The translations under genes and the position numbers were made by a program. From contig CM039462.1 in the NCBI GenBank assembly GCA_022414725.1, positions 8,055,712 through 8,119,711 on the forward strand: 64,000 nucleotides of DNA. Direction: 5' to 3'. Each line of letters opens with the position of its first letter. The stretch's first letter is position 1. Shown one piece after another: positions 1-11,724 of this stretch. This stretch comes from Microglena sp. YARC. Taxonomy: Eukaryota > Chlorophyta > Chlorophyceae > Chlamydomonadales > Chlamydomonadaceae. Below the pieces are notes generated by a model, which saw only the letters and a program-made list of their open reading frames with translations, had not been told where the DNA came from and did not search any database.

Positions 1-1983
1 TAGCCATGGCGGATCCAGCTGGCGCCATTGCCACTGTTCTCAACACAGGCCCCAGTCTCCATGTGGTATCCAGGATCGCAGCTGGAGCAAAGGCTGGCTC
101 CATCAGAAGAGCAAGCAGATCCAGAGGCACCGTTTCCATTGTCACAAGTGCAGATGTTCTTTGCGCATCCCCCCCCCACAGGGTGATACCCAACGTTGCA
201 GCCTGTGCAAAGAAGAGATCCGTCAGTAGGACAAGCAGTACCAGTAGCAGCATCGCCGTTGTCACAAGTGCAGGCATTCTCCACACATGCATTGCCCTGA
301 AGGAGGTAGCCAGCACCGCATCCAGTGCATGAAGAAGTTCCATGTGTTAGGCAAGCTGATCCAGTTGCAGCTGATCCGTCAGCGCACGTGCAGGTGTTAT
401 CGACACATGAGCCGCCCTCAGAGTGCTCTCCATACTTGCAGCCTGTGCAGAGCTCAGCTCTGTCAGTGGTGCAAGCAGCTTCAGTGGCAGCGGGTCCACT
501 GCCGCAAGTGCAGACATTCTTAACACACACATTGCCCTCAGTGTGATAGCCAGTATCACAGCCAGTGCAGAGCTCAGCTCCATCAGTGGTGCAGGCAGCT
601 CCAGTGGCAGCAGATCCATCGCCGCAAGTGCAGACATTCTGAACGCATGCACCGCCCACCTGGTGGGAGCCAGCGTTGCATGTCATGGGGCCAGAGCCTG
701 CACATACATCATTGGTACAGTAGGCGGGGGTGGTGCCACAGTAACCATACTTGCTGCAGCAGTAGCCTGGCAGGCACTGAGCACCTCCATGTCCAGGACC
801 ACATGCCCCGGTTCCTGTGGGGGGAGCCGGGCACTCACTGCCAGTGTTGCCTCCGTTGTCCTCTACGCACACGTTGCCTTGAAGGAGGTAGCCAGGGATG
901 CAGGCTGTGCAGAGGCTGCCTCCATCAGTGGTGCAGGCAGATCCAGTGGCAGCAGATCCATGGCCGCAAGTGCAGACATTATGAACACATACATTGCCCA
1001 CAGTGTGGTATCCAGCATTGCAGCTAGCGCACAGGCTGCCCCCATGAGAGGTACAAGCAGTTCCAGTGGCAGCAGATCCATGGCCACAAGTGCAGACATT
1101 CTCAATACATATATTGCCCATAGGGTGGTATCCAGCATTGCAGCCAGTGCAGAGGACAGCTCCGTCGGTGGTGCAAGCAGCCCCAGTGGCAGCAGGTCCA
1201 CTGCCGCAAGTGCATGCGTTAGCAACACATGTGTTGCCCTCGGGGTGGTATCCAGCATTGCAGCTAGCGCACAGGCTGGCTCTGTCAGTGGTGCAGGCAG
1301 TACCAGTGGCAGCAGATCCATCGCCGCAAGTGCAGACATTCTGAACGCATGCACCGCCCACAGGGTGGGAGCCAGCGTCACATGTCATGGGGCCAGAGCC
1401 TGCACAGATATCATTGGTACAGTAGGCGGGGGTGGTGCCACAGTAACCATACTGGCTACAGCAGTAACCTGGCGGGCACTGAGCACCACCATGTCCAGGA
1501 CCACATGCCCCAGTTCCTGTGGGGGGAGCCGGGCATGCACTGCCAGTGTTGCCTCCGTTGTCCTCCTCTACACACACGTTGTCTCGAAGGAGGTAGCCAG
1601 GAATGCAGGCTGTGCAGAGGCTGCCTCCGTCAGTGGTGCAGGCAGATCCAGTGGCAGCGACTCCGTTGTTGCAAGTGCATGTGTTCACAACGCATGCATC
1701 ACCCACCGGGTGGAAGCCAGCGTTGCATGTCACGGGGCCGGGGCCTGCACAGATATCATTGGTACAGTAGGCGGGGGTGGTGCCACAGTAACCATACTTG
1801 CTGCAGCAGTAACCTGGTAGGCACTGAGCACCTCCATGCTCAGGACCACACGCCCCAGTCCCTGTGGGGGGAGCCGGGCAGGCACTGAGCAGGTGCCTGT
1901 TCTCCAGGAATGGGCGGGTGGCCTCGGGATTGGGCAACTGCCCAAGACCTAGGTAGAGTAGTAGAGTGGCGACGGGCACGAGC
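1..1983 (-). CDS. Hevein/EGF-like Cys-rich repeat protein, partial
   Basis: The minus strand is open for about 660 codons and runs off the left edge. It encodes Cys-rich repeats of about 40 residues with the pattern CTCxxGxAATGxACTTDGxxLCxxC, interrupted by three hevein-type chitin-binding domains (about 1745-1855, 1400-1513 and 680-800). Each hevein domain has the family signature, for example GYCCSKYGYCGTTPAYC. About eleven EGF-like modules are visible. The exon begins after a CTTGCAG acceptor; its first residues are hydrophobic (VATLLLYLGLG), which could be part of a signal peptide. The upstream exon with the start codon was not found. The family points to a secreted or cell-surface chitin or GlcNAc-polymer binding protein; the ligand is inferred. 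The long plus-strand frame over the same DNA is its antisense shadow. Confidence 0.85.
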
Positions 1984-3960
1984 CTGCAAGCATGGAGGGA
2001 ATGGACTCGGTTAGATGACCGCTCTGGATGGGTGGAGAGTATGGGTGTGGGTGTGGGTGTGGGACATCTGTCTGGTAGAGAAGCAGTACTGCTGCTGCAT
2101 GGGCTATCTTGCACCAGGGACACTGATGGAGCGATACCGCCACATGGTCTGTCGATTCCGTCCATCTTCGCGCCCAAACATTGAATAGTTGGCGTGCGCA
2201 TGAACAGAGGTACCAGCATCGCAGCGGCAAACATCTTTCTTTTGTAGCTATTCCGCCACGGAATGCTCGGACGGTAGCTACTACCTACTTACTTCGCCCT
2301 TCTTCGAATCTCCCAGCCCGCTTCGCCCTTTCGCCCCATGCCCTGCCCGTGACTGCTACAGCGTTTCGTGTCGCTTGCTACATGCGCTTATGACTTGTCC
2401 GAATTCAAGCAACAGACACGCGGAGCATAGGTATGGGACATGACGGCAACGATGCATGCTTCTGGTTGAATGGGTAGCATGGTCGTGCGCGCATGGTTAC
2501 ACGTTTTACTTTGCAACAGGCAAGGGCAGTATGGGCGTGCACGCATTGTTGGCCCACTTCAATCGCAACAGGCTATGGCCATGAACAAGACAAACGTGCA
2601 CTGTGGGAGGCGAGAAGTACATGAAGCCGGACCCACCCGATATTGTTTGGCGACCTCATCAGGATGGATTGTCGAGCAACGGGGTGACCTTGGGTCTTTC
2701 TTCCTTGGATAGAGCCGAAGAGACTCGATCGAATTGTGATTGCACGCTGGGACGAGGTCTTTTATCTGCTTAGTGGTCGAGAGTGACGAAGTGATGAGAG
2801 TGATTGGGTGAGAGTCCTCCTTTCCGACACGGACGCGGACGCTGTAGCGGCTCTGGCATCCGACGTCACCACCTCTGCTACAGGCACGGCCCCGCGCCCC
2901 GCGCCCCTTATCGTCCGACCTTCCGCTGCCGCTGGTTGACAGGCCCACCCGGGCCCAACTTGCCCTGGGCCTGTGCGCATCAAGGGTGGCGCGCGCGTCG
3001 AGCTCGCACATGGTGATAATACTCTCGCACGGTGCCAAGGCTCTTCTCACCGCGTAATTCTCAGGCTGAGGTTTATTGTTACGGCTGAAAGCAAGAATGA
3101 TGGCGCATGCCAGAATGATTGTGCTAGCTGACAGTACGCTTCCCCTGGTCACGCTGTGCGCTTCCGGTGTCGTTCAGTCCCTCCTCCGAAATGAAGTACG
3201 ATGCCAGATGTGAACGCGTGTGATCACACCCGGCGATCCGGATCTGACCCGTCGCCCTAATCTCATTACCGCATCCTGCCGGCTTCTTCGTCAGCCCAGT
3301 GTTAGATGACAAGGTCATAAGGCTCCTCGCCGTCTTCGGCAGTCACGACCACATTCGGCACATCACTTGCATACAAAAAGGTCTGTCAACGCACTTGTTT
3401 TGGATTTCTCGTACGATATTGTGTTCCACGTTTCTTCAGAAATCGGTGTGAGACCAAGCCTTGAAGGGGATATTTCGGGTAATAGCCTAGACATCTCGAT
3501 ACACAAGAATTCAAGTCAAATGAACCAATATTGAAGAAGATCGACTACACGATAATATCGTGTTCGCCTTTGGACTATAAATCGCCCTATATTGTGAGAG
3601 GAATGCGAGAAATATAGGCCCAAGCCGAAGAACCCAGGCCCAGGAGCGCAGTACAGAAAAATTGCTCACCCACCTCGCAAGGAAATGTTGGTTCTGGAGC
3701 CAAGCGGCTCGATCCGGAAATATCAGGATTTTAAAATCCCCTTGCAGTTTGGATTCAAATTTATCTTCAAAACTTGTGTCGTTCGCCGGTCTGTGAGCTT
3801 TAATTCTTACACATGATCTGATTATCCCTTGCAATAAGATTTGTCGCACTCCATCCCCCCCAACAACAATGCTGGGAGGGCTACAAAGTTACTTCAAATC
3901 GTCAGCCAATAATCTGGCTGCTCGCCGTTACCTAGTGCTCTTCCTGAAATTACTGGAGAA
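1984..3960. other. No confident gene
   Basis: This stretch should hold the promoter and first exon of the hevein/EGF gene, but I could not identify the start. A 197-codon minus-strand frame (2559-3152) and a 112-codon one (3511-3849) have no recognisable motifs. Confidence 0.5.
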
Positions 3961-3979
3961 TTGAAGTTACTAGCGAATC

Positions 3980-4245
3980 AGCAGCAGAGTTGGGAAAGTC
4001 AGAAAGTCAGAAGCATTTGGGGAAATAAGAAAGTCAGAAGCAGCTCGACTATTCGGCTCAGAACTCAAAAGCAATCTCCACGCGAGTCAACAGCAGCTCG
4101 ACGCAAGTTGGGAGAGTTGGGAAGTCAGAAGCAGTTGGGAAAGTCAGAAGCAGCTCGACTAGTTGACTGAGTCGATTTGACTCAGAACTCAGAAGCAATC
4201 CCAACGAGAGTCAGAAGCAGCTCGGCGCAAGTTGGGAGAGTCAGA
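3980..4245. repeat. Degenerate tandem repeat, about 125 bp x 2
   Basis: Blocks such as TTGGGAAAGTCAGAAGCAGC and GACTCAGAACTCAGAAGCAA recur in the same order. No coding signal is seen. A 13-bp triplet repeat (TAATTTGAGATC) lies at 4590-4625. Confidence 0.7.
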
Positions 4246-4689
4246 AACGCATCGCTCTATTATATAGGCGGATATTTATGTTACAGAAATTCACTGCCCA
4301 GCATGTGAGGGCCGTTGCAGTTACTCAGAGTGTGAGAGCCTCACAATTTGAATCTATCCTGGTTTCAGCTCTTCAGCCACTCACTGACTCACTGAGTCTC
4401 ACTCTATCTGATCTGGGGGTGGCAAGCAACTGTCAAAAATGCCCATCACGCAGAAAACGCAGAGCGCAACGGTAGTCCAAAGAATTGCGTGCTACACGCA
4501 GAGGGGGCTAACAAATTTGCTTCAATCACGAAGTCGGGCTCCAAGAACTCGCAAGAACGCATGCCATGTAGTACCCTGATAGGAGCCCTAATTTGAGATC
4601 TAATTTGAGATCTAATTTGAGATCTTGCACGATCTCTAGAACGCACTCGCATTCTGTGTCGTTCAACACCAGCCTTACAAGTGCTTACA

Positions 4690-4790
4690 TAAATACATAG
4701 TTCGCCATATCACAAGGTGTGAGGTTGACGGGGCCAGCTCGTTTGCTTGCAGTAGGCTACCCACCAACTTAAAAATGGGAACATATCACG
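4690..4790 (-). mobile_element. Dispersed SINE-like repeat, 3'-end fragment
   Basis: The segment GTGAGGTTGACGGGGCCAGC and what follows matches 24105-24205 (same orientation) and 8600-8710 (opposite orientation). The related copies end in TTTATTTATTTAT-type tails. This looks like a retroposed family related to the tRNA-like SINE at 29.7 kb. Confidence 0.5.
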
Positions 4791-4843
4791 GACAAGTGCG
4801 ATTCCACCCAGGCCACGGTTCTTTGACAAGTGATGTGTGGGGC

Positions 4844-4992
4844 AAAAAAACGACCAGAAATCGCACCACGAATGAATAGGCAGTCATAGGAGCTGCCTAG
4901 AAGCTGCTGCTCCTAATTAAATGAGGAAAACGACCTGAAACTGCACCACGACTGAATAGGCAGGCAGGGGAGCTGCCTGGAAGCTGCTGCTC
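4844..4992. repeat. Two direct copies of a terminal-repeat family
   Basis: Two copies of about 69 bp (4844-4912 and 4924-4992) end in GGAGCTGCCTAGAAGCTGCT or a close variant. The same terminus bounds the elements at 19051-19213 and 45154-46514, so these are solo ends of that family. Confidence 0.7.
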
Positions 4993-5304
4993 GTCATTAT
5001 TATCACCATCCGCACCAGCCATAAATTGCCTGCTTTCCGTGGATATTGCACAGGCGGGGGGGCAGAAAATGGAAAACAAAGGAAAGCAGCCCAGTGCGGT
5101 GTTGGCTGAAAAACTATGCAATAATGAAATTCAAGTTCAACAAACATTATAAGATCACGCGCACCCTTGTAATTTGAAACCTCTACATCGTAGGTCTACT
5201 CAGAGGTTCTAGACGCGTCTGCATATGGCTATATGGTTTCCAATATTCACGCCGAGCTGTAATGACGGCTAGGGACGACATGTGGGACCTCCAAAAACTT
5301 TTGC

Positions 5305-6088
5305 TCATTCATCCTCATCCTTTACCCCTCCTTCACTCCTCAAGTCCTCATCCTCATCTTCTTCCTCATCCTCATCTTCATCCTCATCACTAAAAAACAC
5401 ATCGCAGCACAAGCCAAATTCTGGCACAACCACAAGCGAGGGGATTGAACATAGGTAATGTTGCAGAATAGGGCACGCTTTCAAAGCTGACACATCCACC
5501 AGTAAGCTGCACCAAGAGAGGTTAATAGTATGCACTATGCAGCTTGGAGCATTTGCCCAATGCTGACACATCCACCAGTTTGTCGCACCCAGACATATTG
5601 ATAGTGTGCAGATTAGGGCAAGAACCCAAAGCTGACACATGCACAAGTCATCTGAACCAAGAGAGGTTGATAGTATGCAGCTTAGAGCATGTGCCCAATG
5701 CTGAAACATCCACCAGTTTGTCGCACCGGGACAGGTTGATGGTATGCAGATAAGGGCAAGAGCCCAAATCTGACGCATCCACCAGTTGGCGACACTCATA
5801 CAGGTTGATGGTGTGCATATTGGGGCAGGCTTGAAGGCATTTCAAATCCTCAAAAGAGCCTCCCAGTAATTCTAGAGACTCTACTGAGCTTGGCGGTCCA
5901 TCAAACTGCCATTGAAGCAGGAAGCACTCTGGCGCACCATGATTCCATGAAACAGGAAGCTGCCATTGAAGCAGGAAGCATTCTGGCGCACACACTTCAG
6001 TTGTGGACACCGCACAAAGGACTTGCGTAGGTTGGTGCCAGCCTGTGGTGTAGGAGGGAAGCAATGCTGTATTTTTATTTTTGTTACA

Positions 6089-6126
<38 letters not shown>

Positions 6127-6178
6127 TTCGTCTCACGCCACCTGACGATGCCAAATGAGCGTTTCCGACCCACATCAA
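5305..6178 (-). pseudogene. Broken leucine-rich-repeat gene
   Basis: The minus strand encodes LRR units of about 23 residues with the consensus CxxLVDVSALGxCPxLHTINLS. Three are in frame near 5650-5860. An in-frame TGA then follows SWFR, two more units continue beyond it in the same frame, and a frame change comes before another HTINLSWCSLLVDVSALKAC unit. The C-terminal region is acidic (DEDEDE, about 5310-5400). A 60-bp in-frame duplication (APECFLLQWQ twice) lies upstream. No start codon or promoter was identified. The stop and shift suggest a decayed gene; sequencing error or an unrecognised intron are alternatives. Confidence 0.6.
6089..6125 (+). repeat. Poly-G tract of 37
   Basis: An uninterrupted G homopolymer upstream of the LRR pseudogene. 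The length is likely unreliable in any assembly. Confidence 0.9.
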
Positions 6179-6647
6179 CTGCTATTGTAACCTGCGAACT
6201 GCAAACCTGTTATTCGCGAACTTGCAAACTAATCAGCTAATATGCTTAACTCATGTGCCGACCTTCGAATTGCTCAATTGTAAACCCATGCATTTCTGAG
6301 CCCCGAATCTGCCAAACTAACTTGCTATTAATAGCATATAGCTATCTCAGTACCAATCGTTCGTTCGGCAGACCTGCGAAGCTCCAAAAAATAATCACTT
6401 ACTCTCTGCCTACGTGGGTAACAGCACCCTGTACAGCTGCGTAGCTTCGAACAGCGCAGCTTCGTGCTTCGAGCTCCGTGCTTCGAGCTGTGGAGGTGCG
6501 CAAATGGTAGAAATAAAGATATTTCCAGCGCCCGCCTGGCTCCAATCCTACGCCATCAAACCGACAACGCACACATCACACAGTCAACCCAATGCCGACC
6601 GACCCACGCCAGAGGCATCCTACACACCACCATGCTGCTGCTGCTGG

Positions 6648-6688
<41 letters not shown>

Positions 6689-6702
6689 GTGATGATGGTG
6701 AT
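6648..6702. repeat. (GAT)n microsatellite
   Basis: About 18 GAT triplets with minor interruptions. The poly-Met and poly-His frames across it are artefacts. Confidence 0.9.
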
Positions 6703-6894
6703 GATAATTTAACCATGTATAGATCTGAGCCAGATTTGAGCCAGATCTGAGTGCTTCTAAGAAGTAACAATTCCAAGTTCTAAATACTTGGCACCCTCCT
6801 AGGCTCCCACCATACATCCATACACCCCATACCCCACAAATATCTAGACTTATTTTATTGCATCATTGGTCTTTGTTGCTCATAGGGAACAGCT

Positions 6895-7125
6895 TTTTGG
6901 CGGAGCCCGCCTTGTAGGGGGCGGGGGAGCCCCCAGGGTTACCCATTTGTCCGTTTGACCGACCGACTGAAAAATTGAAGCCTGACACGTCAGCCAACTG
7001 TCTCTTAAGTCATAACTAACTGGCTTCGGTCAGCTACCTCATTGCCACCTGTCGTTCTGTTGCCAACACACTCCGCCAATTTTCCGCGTCCCTTGCAAAG
7101 CTGCATAGGACTTTTTTCATTTGAA
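6895..7125 (+). mobile_element. Dispersed repeat with GC-rich hairpin head
   Basis: It starts with a self-complementary head (GGGGGCGGGGGAGCCCCC type) followed by TTACCCATTTGTCCGTTTG and ends near CTGCATAGGACTT. A near-full copy lies at 30585-30795. Partial copies lie at 17480-17580, 45073-45115 (reverse) and 61303-61345. There is no coding capacity. Confidence 0.7.
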
Positions 7126-7243
7126 GTAAATGTATTATGTGAATGGTTGATGATTTACAACAAAACTGTAGCCAACCATAAGCAGCTCTAAACACCGTAA
7201 TGAACATCAACCTCAACCGCAACTGTGGTCAATACCCTAAAGC

Positions 7244-8460
7244 ACAACCTTGAAGCCAAACCAAGCCAAACCAAACCCATCTGTCAACACCAAACCAAGC
7301 CAAACCAAACTCCACTGTCACCTCCAAGCCAAACCAAGCCAAACCAAACCCATCTGTCAACACCAAACCAAGCCAAACCAAGCCAAATCAAACTCCACTA
7401 TCACCAAACCATGCCAAACCAAACCAAACCAAACTCCACTGTCAACACCAAACCAAACCAAAGTCCACTATCAACACCAAAACAAGCCAAACCAAACTCC
7501 ACTGTCACCTCCAAACCATGCCAAACCAAGCCATACCAAACTCCACTGTCAACACCAAACCAAGCCAAACCAAACTCCACTGTCACCTCCAAACCATGCC
7601 AAACTCCACTATCAACACCAAAACAAGCCAAACCAAACTCCACTGTCACCTCCAAACCATGCCAAACCAAGCCAAACCAAACTCCACTGTCAACACCAAA
7701 CCAAGCCAAATCAAACCCCTCTGTCACCACCAAACCAAGCCAAACCAAACCCCTCAGTCACCACCAAATCACGCCAAACCAAACCAAACTCCACCATCAA
7801 CACAAAACCAAGCCAAACCAAACCCCTCTGTCACCAACAAACCAAGCCAAACCAAACTTTTGTCTACACCAAACCAAGCCAAACCAAACTCCACTGTCAA
7901 GACCAAACCAAACCAAACCTCACTGTAAGCACCAAACCAAACCAAACTTTACTATCAACACAAAACCAAGCCAAACCAAACCCTTCTGTCACCACCAAAT
8001 CAAGCCAAACCAAACCAAACTCCACAGTCAACACCAAACCAAGCCAAACCAAAGTCCACTGTCAAAATCAAACCAAGCCAAACCAAACTCCACTGTCTAC
8101 ACCGAACCAAGCCAAACCAAACTACACTGTCAACACCAAACCAAGCCAAACCAAAATCCACAGTCAACACCAAACTAAGTCAAACCAAGCTCCGCTATCA
8201 CCACCAAACCAAGCCAAACCAAACCCCTCTGTCACCAACAAACCAAGCCAAACCAAACTCCACTGTCTACACCAAACCAAGCCAAACCAAACTCCACTGT
8301 CTACACCAAACCAAGCCAAACCAAACTCCACTGTCACCACCAAACCAAGCCAGATCAAACCCCTCTGTCACCACCAAACCAAGCCAAACCAAACCCCTCT
8401 GTCACCAACAAACCAAGCCAAACCAAACTCCACTGTAAACACCAAGCCAAGCCAAACCTG
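7244..8460. repeat. Minisatellite, CCAAACCAAGCCAAACCAAA units
   Basis: About 1.2 kb of irregular units of roughly 35-60 bp built from CCAAACCAAGCCAAACCAAA joined to CTCCACTGTCAACACCAAA or CCCCTCTGTCACCACCAAA. Long open frames on both strands come from the stop-free repeat and are not evidence of a gene. Confidence 0.9.
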
Positions 8461-8599
8461 AGATAAGGGCGGTCAGCCTGTTTGATTACATTCCAATATT
8501 GGGCTATTGCCCGAGCTTAAATCCTAGACCATAGCGAATGTTCTTGGTGTTTAAGAGCAGTGGCCATTCGTGGCCAGCGAAGGGCCGTTTATCCAGGAA

Positions 8600-8710
8600 T
8601 ACTGGAACTTGTTGGTTGGCCCCAGTTAACGCAAACGGGCTGCCCCCCTCAACATCACGCCCCATGATAAGGCTATTTATTTGTTTATTTATTTTATTAA
8701 TACCAAGACT
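8600..8710 (+). mobile_element. SINE-like dispersed repeat copy
   Basis: GTTGGTTGGCCCCAGT followed by CTCAACATCACGCCCC and a TTTATTTGTTTATTTATTTT tail. It is the reverse-orientation relative of 4690-4790 and 24105-24205. Confidence 0.55.
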
Positions 8711-8984
8711 AGTCCAATGCGCAGTTGTTCCAGCCCAGAACTAATTTTTGAAGTACTAAGCGCGTGTTGTAAGCGACACAGAAAAACGCTTTATCAGTCA
8801 TGAGCAGGGGGAAGGGGGCGGAGGGCACCGCTGTTCCAGCCCAGAACTAGTCCAATGCGTTGTTCCAGCCCAAAACTAGTTTAAGAAGTACTAAGTGGTG
8901 TTGTAAGCGACACAGAAAAACGCTTCATCAGTCATGAGCAGGGGGAAGGGGGCGGAGGGCACCGCTGTTCCAGCCCAGAACTAA
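8710..8984. repeat. Direct duplication, about 137 bp x 2
   Basis: Two copies share AGTCATGAGCAGGGGGAAGG and the flanking CCAGCCCAGAACTA. No gene is apparent. Confidence 0.85.
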
Positions 8985-8989
8985 TTTTA

Positions 8990-9830
8990 CAGGACTGGCG
9001 TTCGTTCAGGTGGATTTCGATACATTTTTTTACTCATGGATTTTCGATTATATTTCGAAGGGAATTGGCGCTGCGATTGTCGTTAGTTGTGTAAGGTATT
9101 TCACCCCAGGAGGTGATTTGGTTGCGACCCTGTCCGTGGTAAAGCTACTGTGTACAATAACATTATGCATTCGTTTTTTTATATGAGCGGTCGTTTGCCT
9201 GGGCCTGGGCAACACCTGCTTCAACGAGCCACTTTTGAGAACAAAAACGAAGGTGGCTTGTGCTCAATATAGGTTGGCTTGGGCCCAAATCAACTTTTTG
9301 TTTTCGTTAAAATTGACATTTAGATAGCTTATGTGAAAGGCCTTGATCTCCTCCTTCACAATATGCAATACAATATTTTTTCAGCTCAATCTCCTCTTTC
9401 ACAATATGCAATACAATATTTTTCCAGCTCAATCTCCTCTTTCACAATATGCAATAAAATAAACTTTCCAGCACACCAATTTTGTTTAAATTGGATTTAA
9501 AGTTGGCTTGGGCCAAATTTTACCTTGCTTCATTTCTGTAAAATCCAGTGGGGCTTTCATCACTATCCAGGTCCATTAAAGGCTTAGGCAGGCTTTTGTA
9601 TTAAATTTTCTATCTGGCACTTCAAAAAACAATGGATAGTAATTTTAATTAAAAAATCTAAAGTCTAATATAAATTAAAATTTTAGTTCATATAAGAAGC
9701 CGGTCATGAATCCTGATTCCTTTTAAAGGTGGAAATACTTCATACAATTTATAAAAAATGCGATAATAATCACACAATTAAATGATCACCCCAGATATGA
9801 TGATTTAATTATATTGTAGAATTAAATGAT
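8990..9830. other. AT-rich non-coding stretch with a short tandem repeat
   Basis: No conserved frame is visible. A 43-46-bp unit containing TTTCACAATATGCAATACAA is repeated three times at 9348-9470. Confidence 0.6.
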
Positions 9831-9837
9831 CATTTTA

Positions 9838-9985
9838 GCACGAACTCAGGGCCCCCGTAGATAAAACGATTGTTTGGGGTTCAGTTCATCAGTGCCTTTT
9901 CTTTTTAAGCCCTTCCTCTAATGGTTGAGCAAGTCCCTTTAGCCTATTTGGCCTACCCCTGGACTGTAACATACATACATGCATA
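9838..9985 (+). mobile_element. Dispersed repeat family A
   Basis: It begins GCACGAACTCAGGGCCCC and ends CCCTGGACTGTAACATACAT. Copies lie at 16733-16890 (+), 17595-17745 (-), 29088-29185 (-), 29204-29345 (-) and 42806-42885 (-). No open frame is shared between copies, which suggests a non-autonomous element. Confidence 0.7.
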
Positions 9986-10334
9986 ATATCAGTTATTTGT
10001 TTATCCTCAAACACTTATATTAGTTGCCGTTTCCTACACATAAACACAGAGCACATAACACATAGCTTTACACACAACACATAACATAACACATAGCCCT
10101 CTACATTTAACTTGAAATTTAACTTGATAAATGCGCACATACATGGCCTGAGCATGCCTATGCCTATGCCTATGCCTATGCGTACATGTATGGCCTATGT
10201 CTATGTCTGCCTACATGTGTGGCCTCGGCTGGTCACGTGGTCTCAGCTGACTGCAGCATGCCTGTGTCTACGCCTACATGCTTGGCTTCTGTTAAGTCTG
10301 TTAAGTCTGTTAAGACAGGTCACCGTCATACTCT

Positions 10335-10560
10335 GATGAAGGGTTACTAATAATGATAAAGCCTGGTGGGGCGTGATATTAAGGGAACCCGTCGTACGCG
10401 GGCAGAGAACGGTCTACCTCCTCAACTGGACAAGCTACCATTGCGGTTGACAACCACCTGCAATGCTCAGGGTGACCGTAGGAGTAATCAAACCCCCAAC
10501 CCTGCTTCGTTTTAAGCGATTTGGTGAACCACTAGACCAATTGTCTCACTGAAATTGGCT
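10335..10560 (-). mobile_element. tRNA-like SINE copy
   Basis: On the minus strand an A-box-like TGGTCTAGTGGTTCA is followed by a degenerate B box and a body that matches 29770-29880 (GGTAGCTTGTCCAGTTGAGG). It ends in an A/T-rich TTATCATTATTAG tail. Confidence 0.65.
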
Positions 10561-10859
10561 GTGAAGAGTAACTGCCTCATGCTCTCAAACCTCTACACCA
10601 TGGCTAGCGATTTGGGTCTGAGTGCAATACCGGACTGCAGCATGCCTTTGTCTACGCCTACAATCTTGGCTTCTGTTAAGTCTGTTCCGTCTGTTAAGTC
10701 TGCTAAGACAGGTCACAGTCTTCGGGTGTAACATCAACACATTTAAAACATCAACATATTTAAAACATTACTCACATCAAAAGATGTGTATCCAATATCT
10801 TCGTACAATAACTGATATGCAAAGGCAACTTCATGAAAATGTGTGCTACTACTACTTGA

Positions 10860-11525
10860 TTCAGGTCTGCCTATCTACCCCCCTACCGGCGGAATCTGCA
10901 GACGTACTGCTACTTGTGCCAGGTCTGCCTATCAACCGCCCAACCAACTGAATCAGCAGACATATTACTACATGCCAGGTGTGCCTATCTACCGCCCAAC
11001 CAACTGAATCAGCAGACATATTACTACGTGCCAGGTGTGCCTATCTACCGCCCAACCAACTGAATCAGCAGACATATTACTACGTGCCAGGTGTGCCTAT
11101 CTACCGCCCAGCCAACTGAATCAGCAGACATATTACTACGTGCCAGGTGTGCCTATCTCCCGCCCTACCAGCAGAATCAGCAGACATACTTCTACTACTA
11201 GTGCCAGGACTGCCTATACTACCCTGGCGGCTGAATCAGCAGACATACTTCTACTTGTGTCAAGTGTGCCTATTTACCGCCCTACCGGCAGAATCAGCAG
11301 ATATACTACTACTACTTGTGCCAAGTGTGCCTATCTACCACCCTGCTAGCTGAATGAGCAGACATACTGCTTCTAGTGCCAGGACTGCCCATACTACCCT
11401 GACGCCTGAATCAGCAGACATATTACTGCGTGCCAGGACTGCCTATCTACCGCCCTACCGGCGGAATCAGGAGACAAACTGCTACTAGTGCCAGGACTGC
11501 CTGTCTACCGCCCTACCGGCGGAAT
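10860..11525. repeat. Minisatellite, about 57 bp x 11
   Basis: Units contain GTGTGCCTATCTACCGCCC and AATCAGCAGACATATTACTAC, with short variants. It lies just upstream of the sulfotransferase gene. Confidence 0.85.
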
Positions 11526-11530
11526 CAGCA

Positions 11531-11700
11531 TTCTCCTCCTCCCCCCCTCCTCCCCCTTCTTCCTCCCCCCTCCCTCCCCCTCCCCTCCCCTTCCCCTCCC
11601 CCCCCTCCCCCTCCCCTCCCCTCCCCCATCCCCCTCCCCCTCCCCCTCCGCCTCCGCCTCCCCCCCCCCCCTCCCCCTCCTCCCCTCCTCCCCTCCCCAT
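11531..11700. repeat. Polypyrimidine tract, 170 bp
   Basis: Almost pure C/T on the plus strand, ending 25 bp before the sulfotransferase ATG. It could form triplex DNA or belong to a pyrimidine-rich promoter or leader, which is an inference. Confidence 0.85.
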
Positions 11701-11724
11701 ACTACTACTTGTGTGCCTGCAACG

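Noticed and set aside
423..1820. 465-codon plus-strand open frame
   Set aside because: Antisense shadow of the hevein/EGF gene; the minus strand has the conserved Cys pattern.
2559..3152. 197-codon minus-strand frame with a hydrophobic start
   Set aside because: No recognisable domain, composition changes along its length, and overlapping frames on the other strand are similar in quality.
7225..8461. Open frames of 317 and 403 codons
   Set aside because: Produced by a stop-free CCAAACCAAG satellite, open in several frames and both strands.
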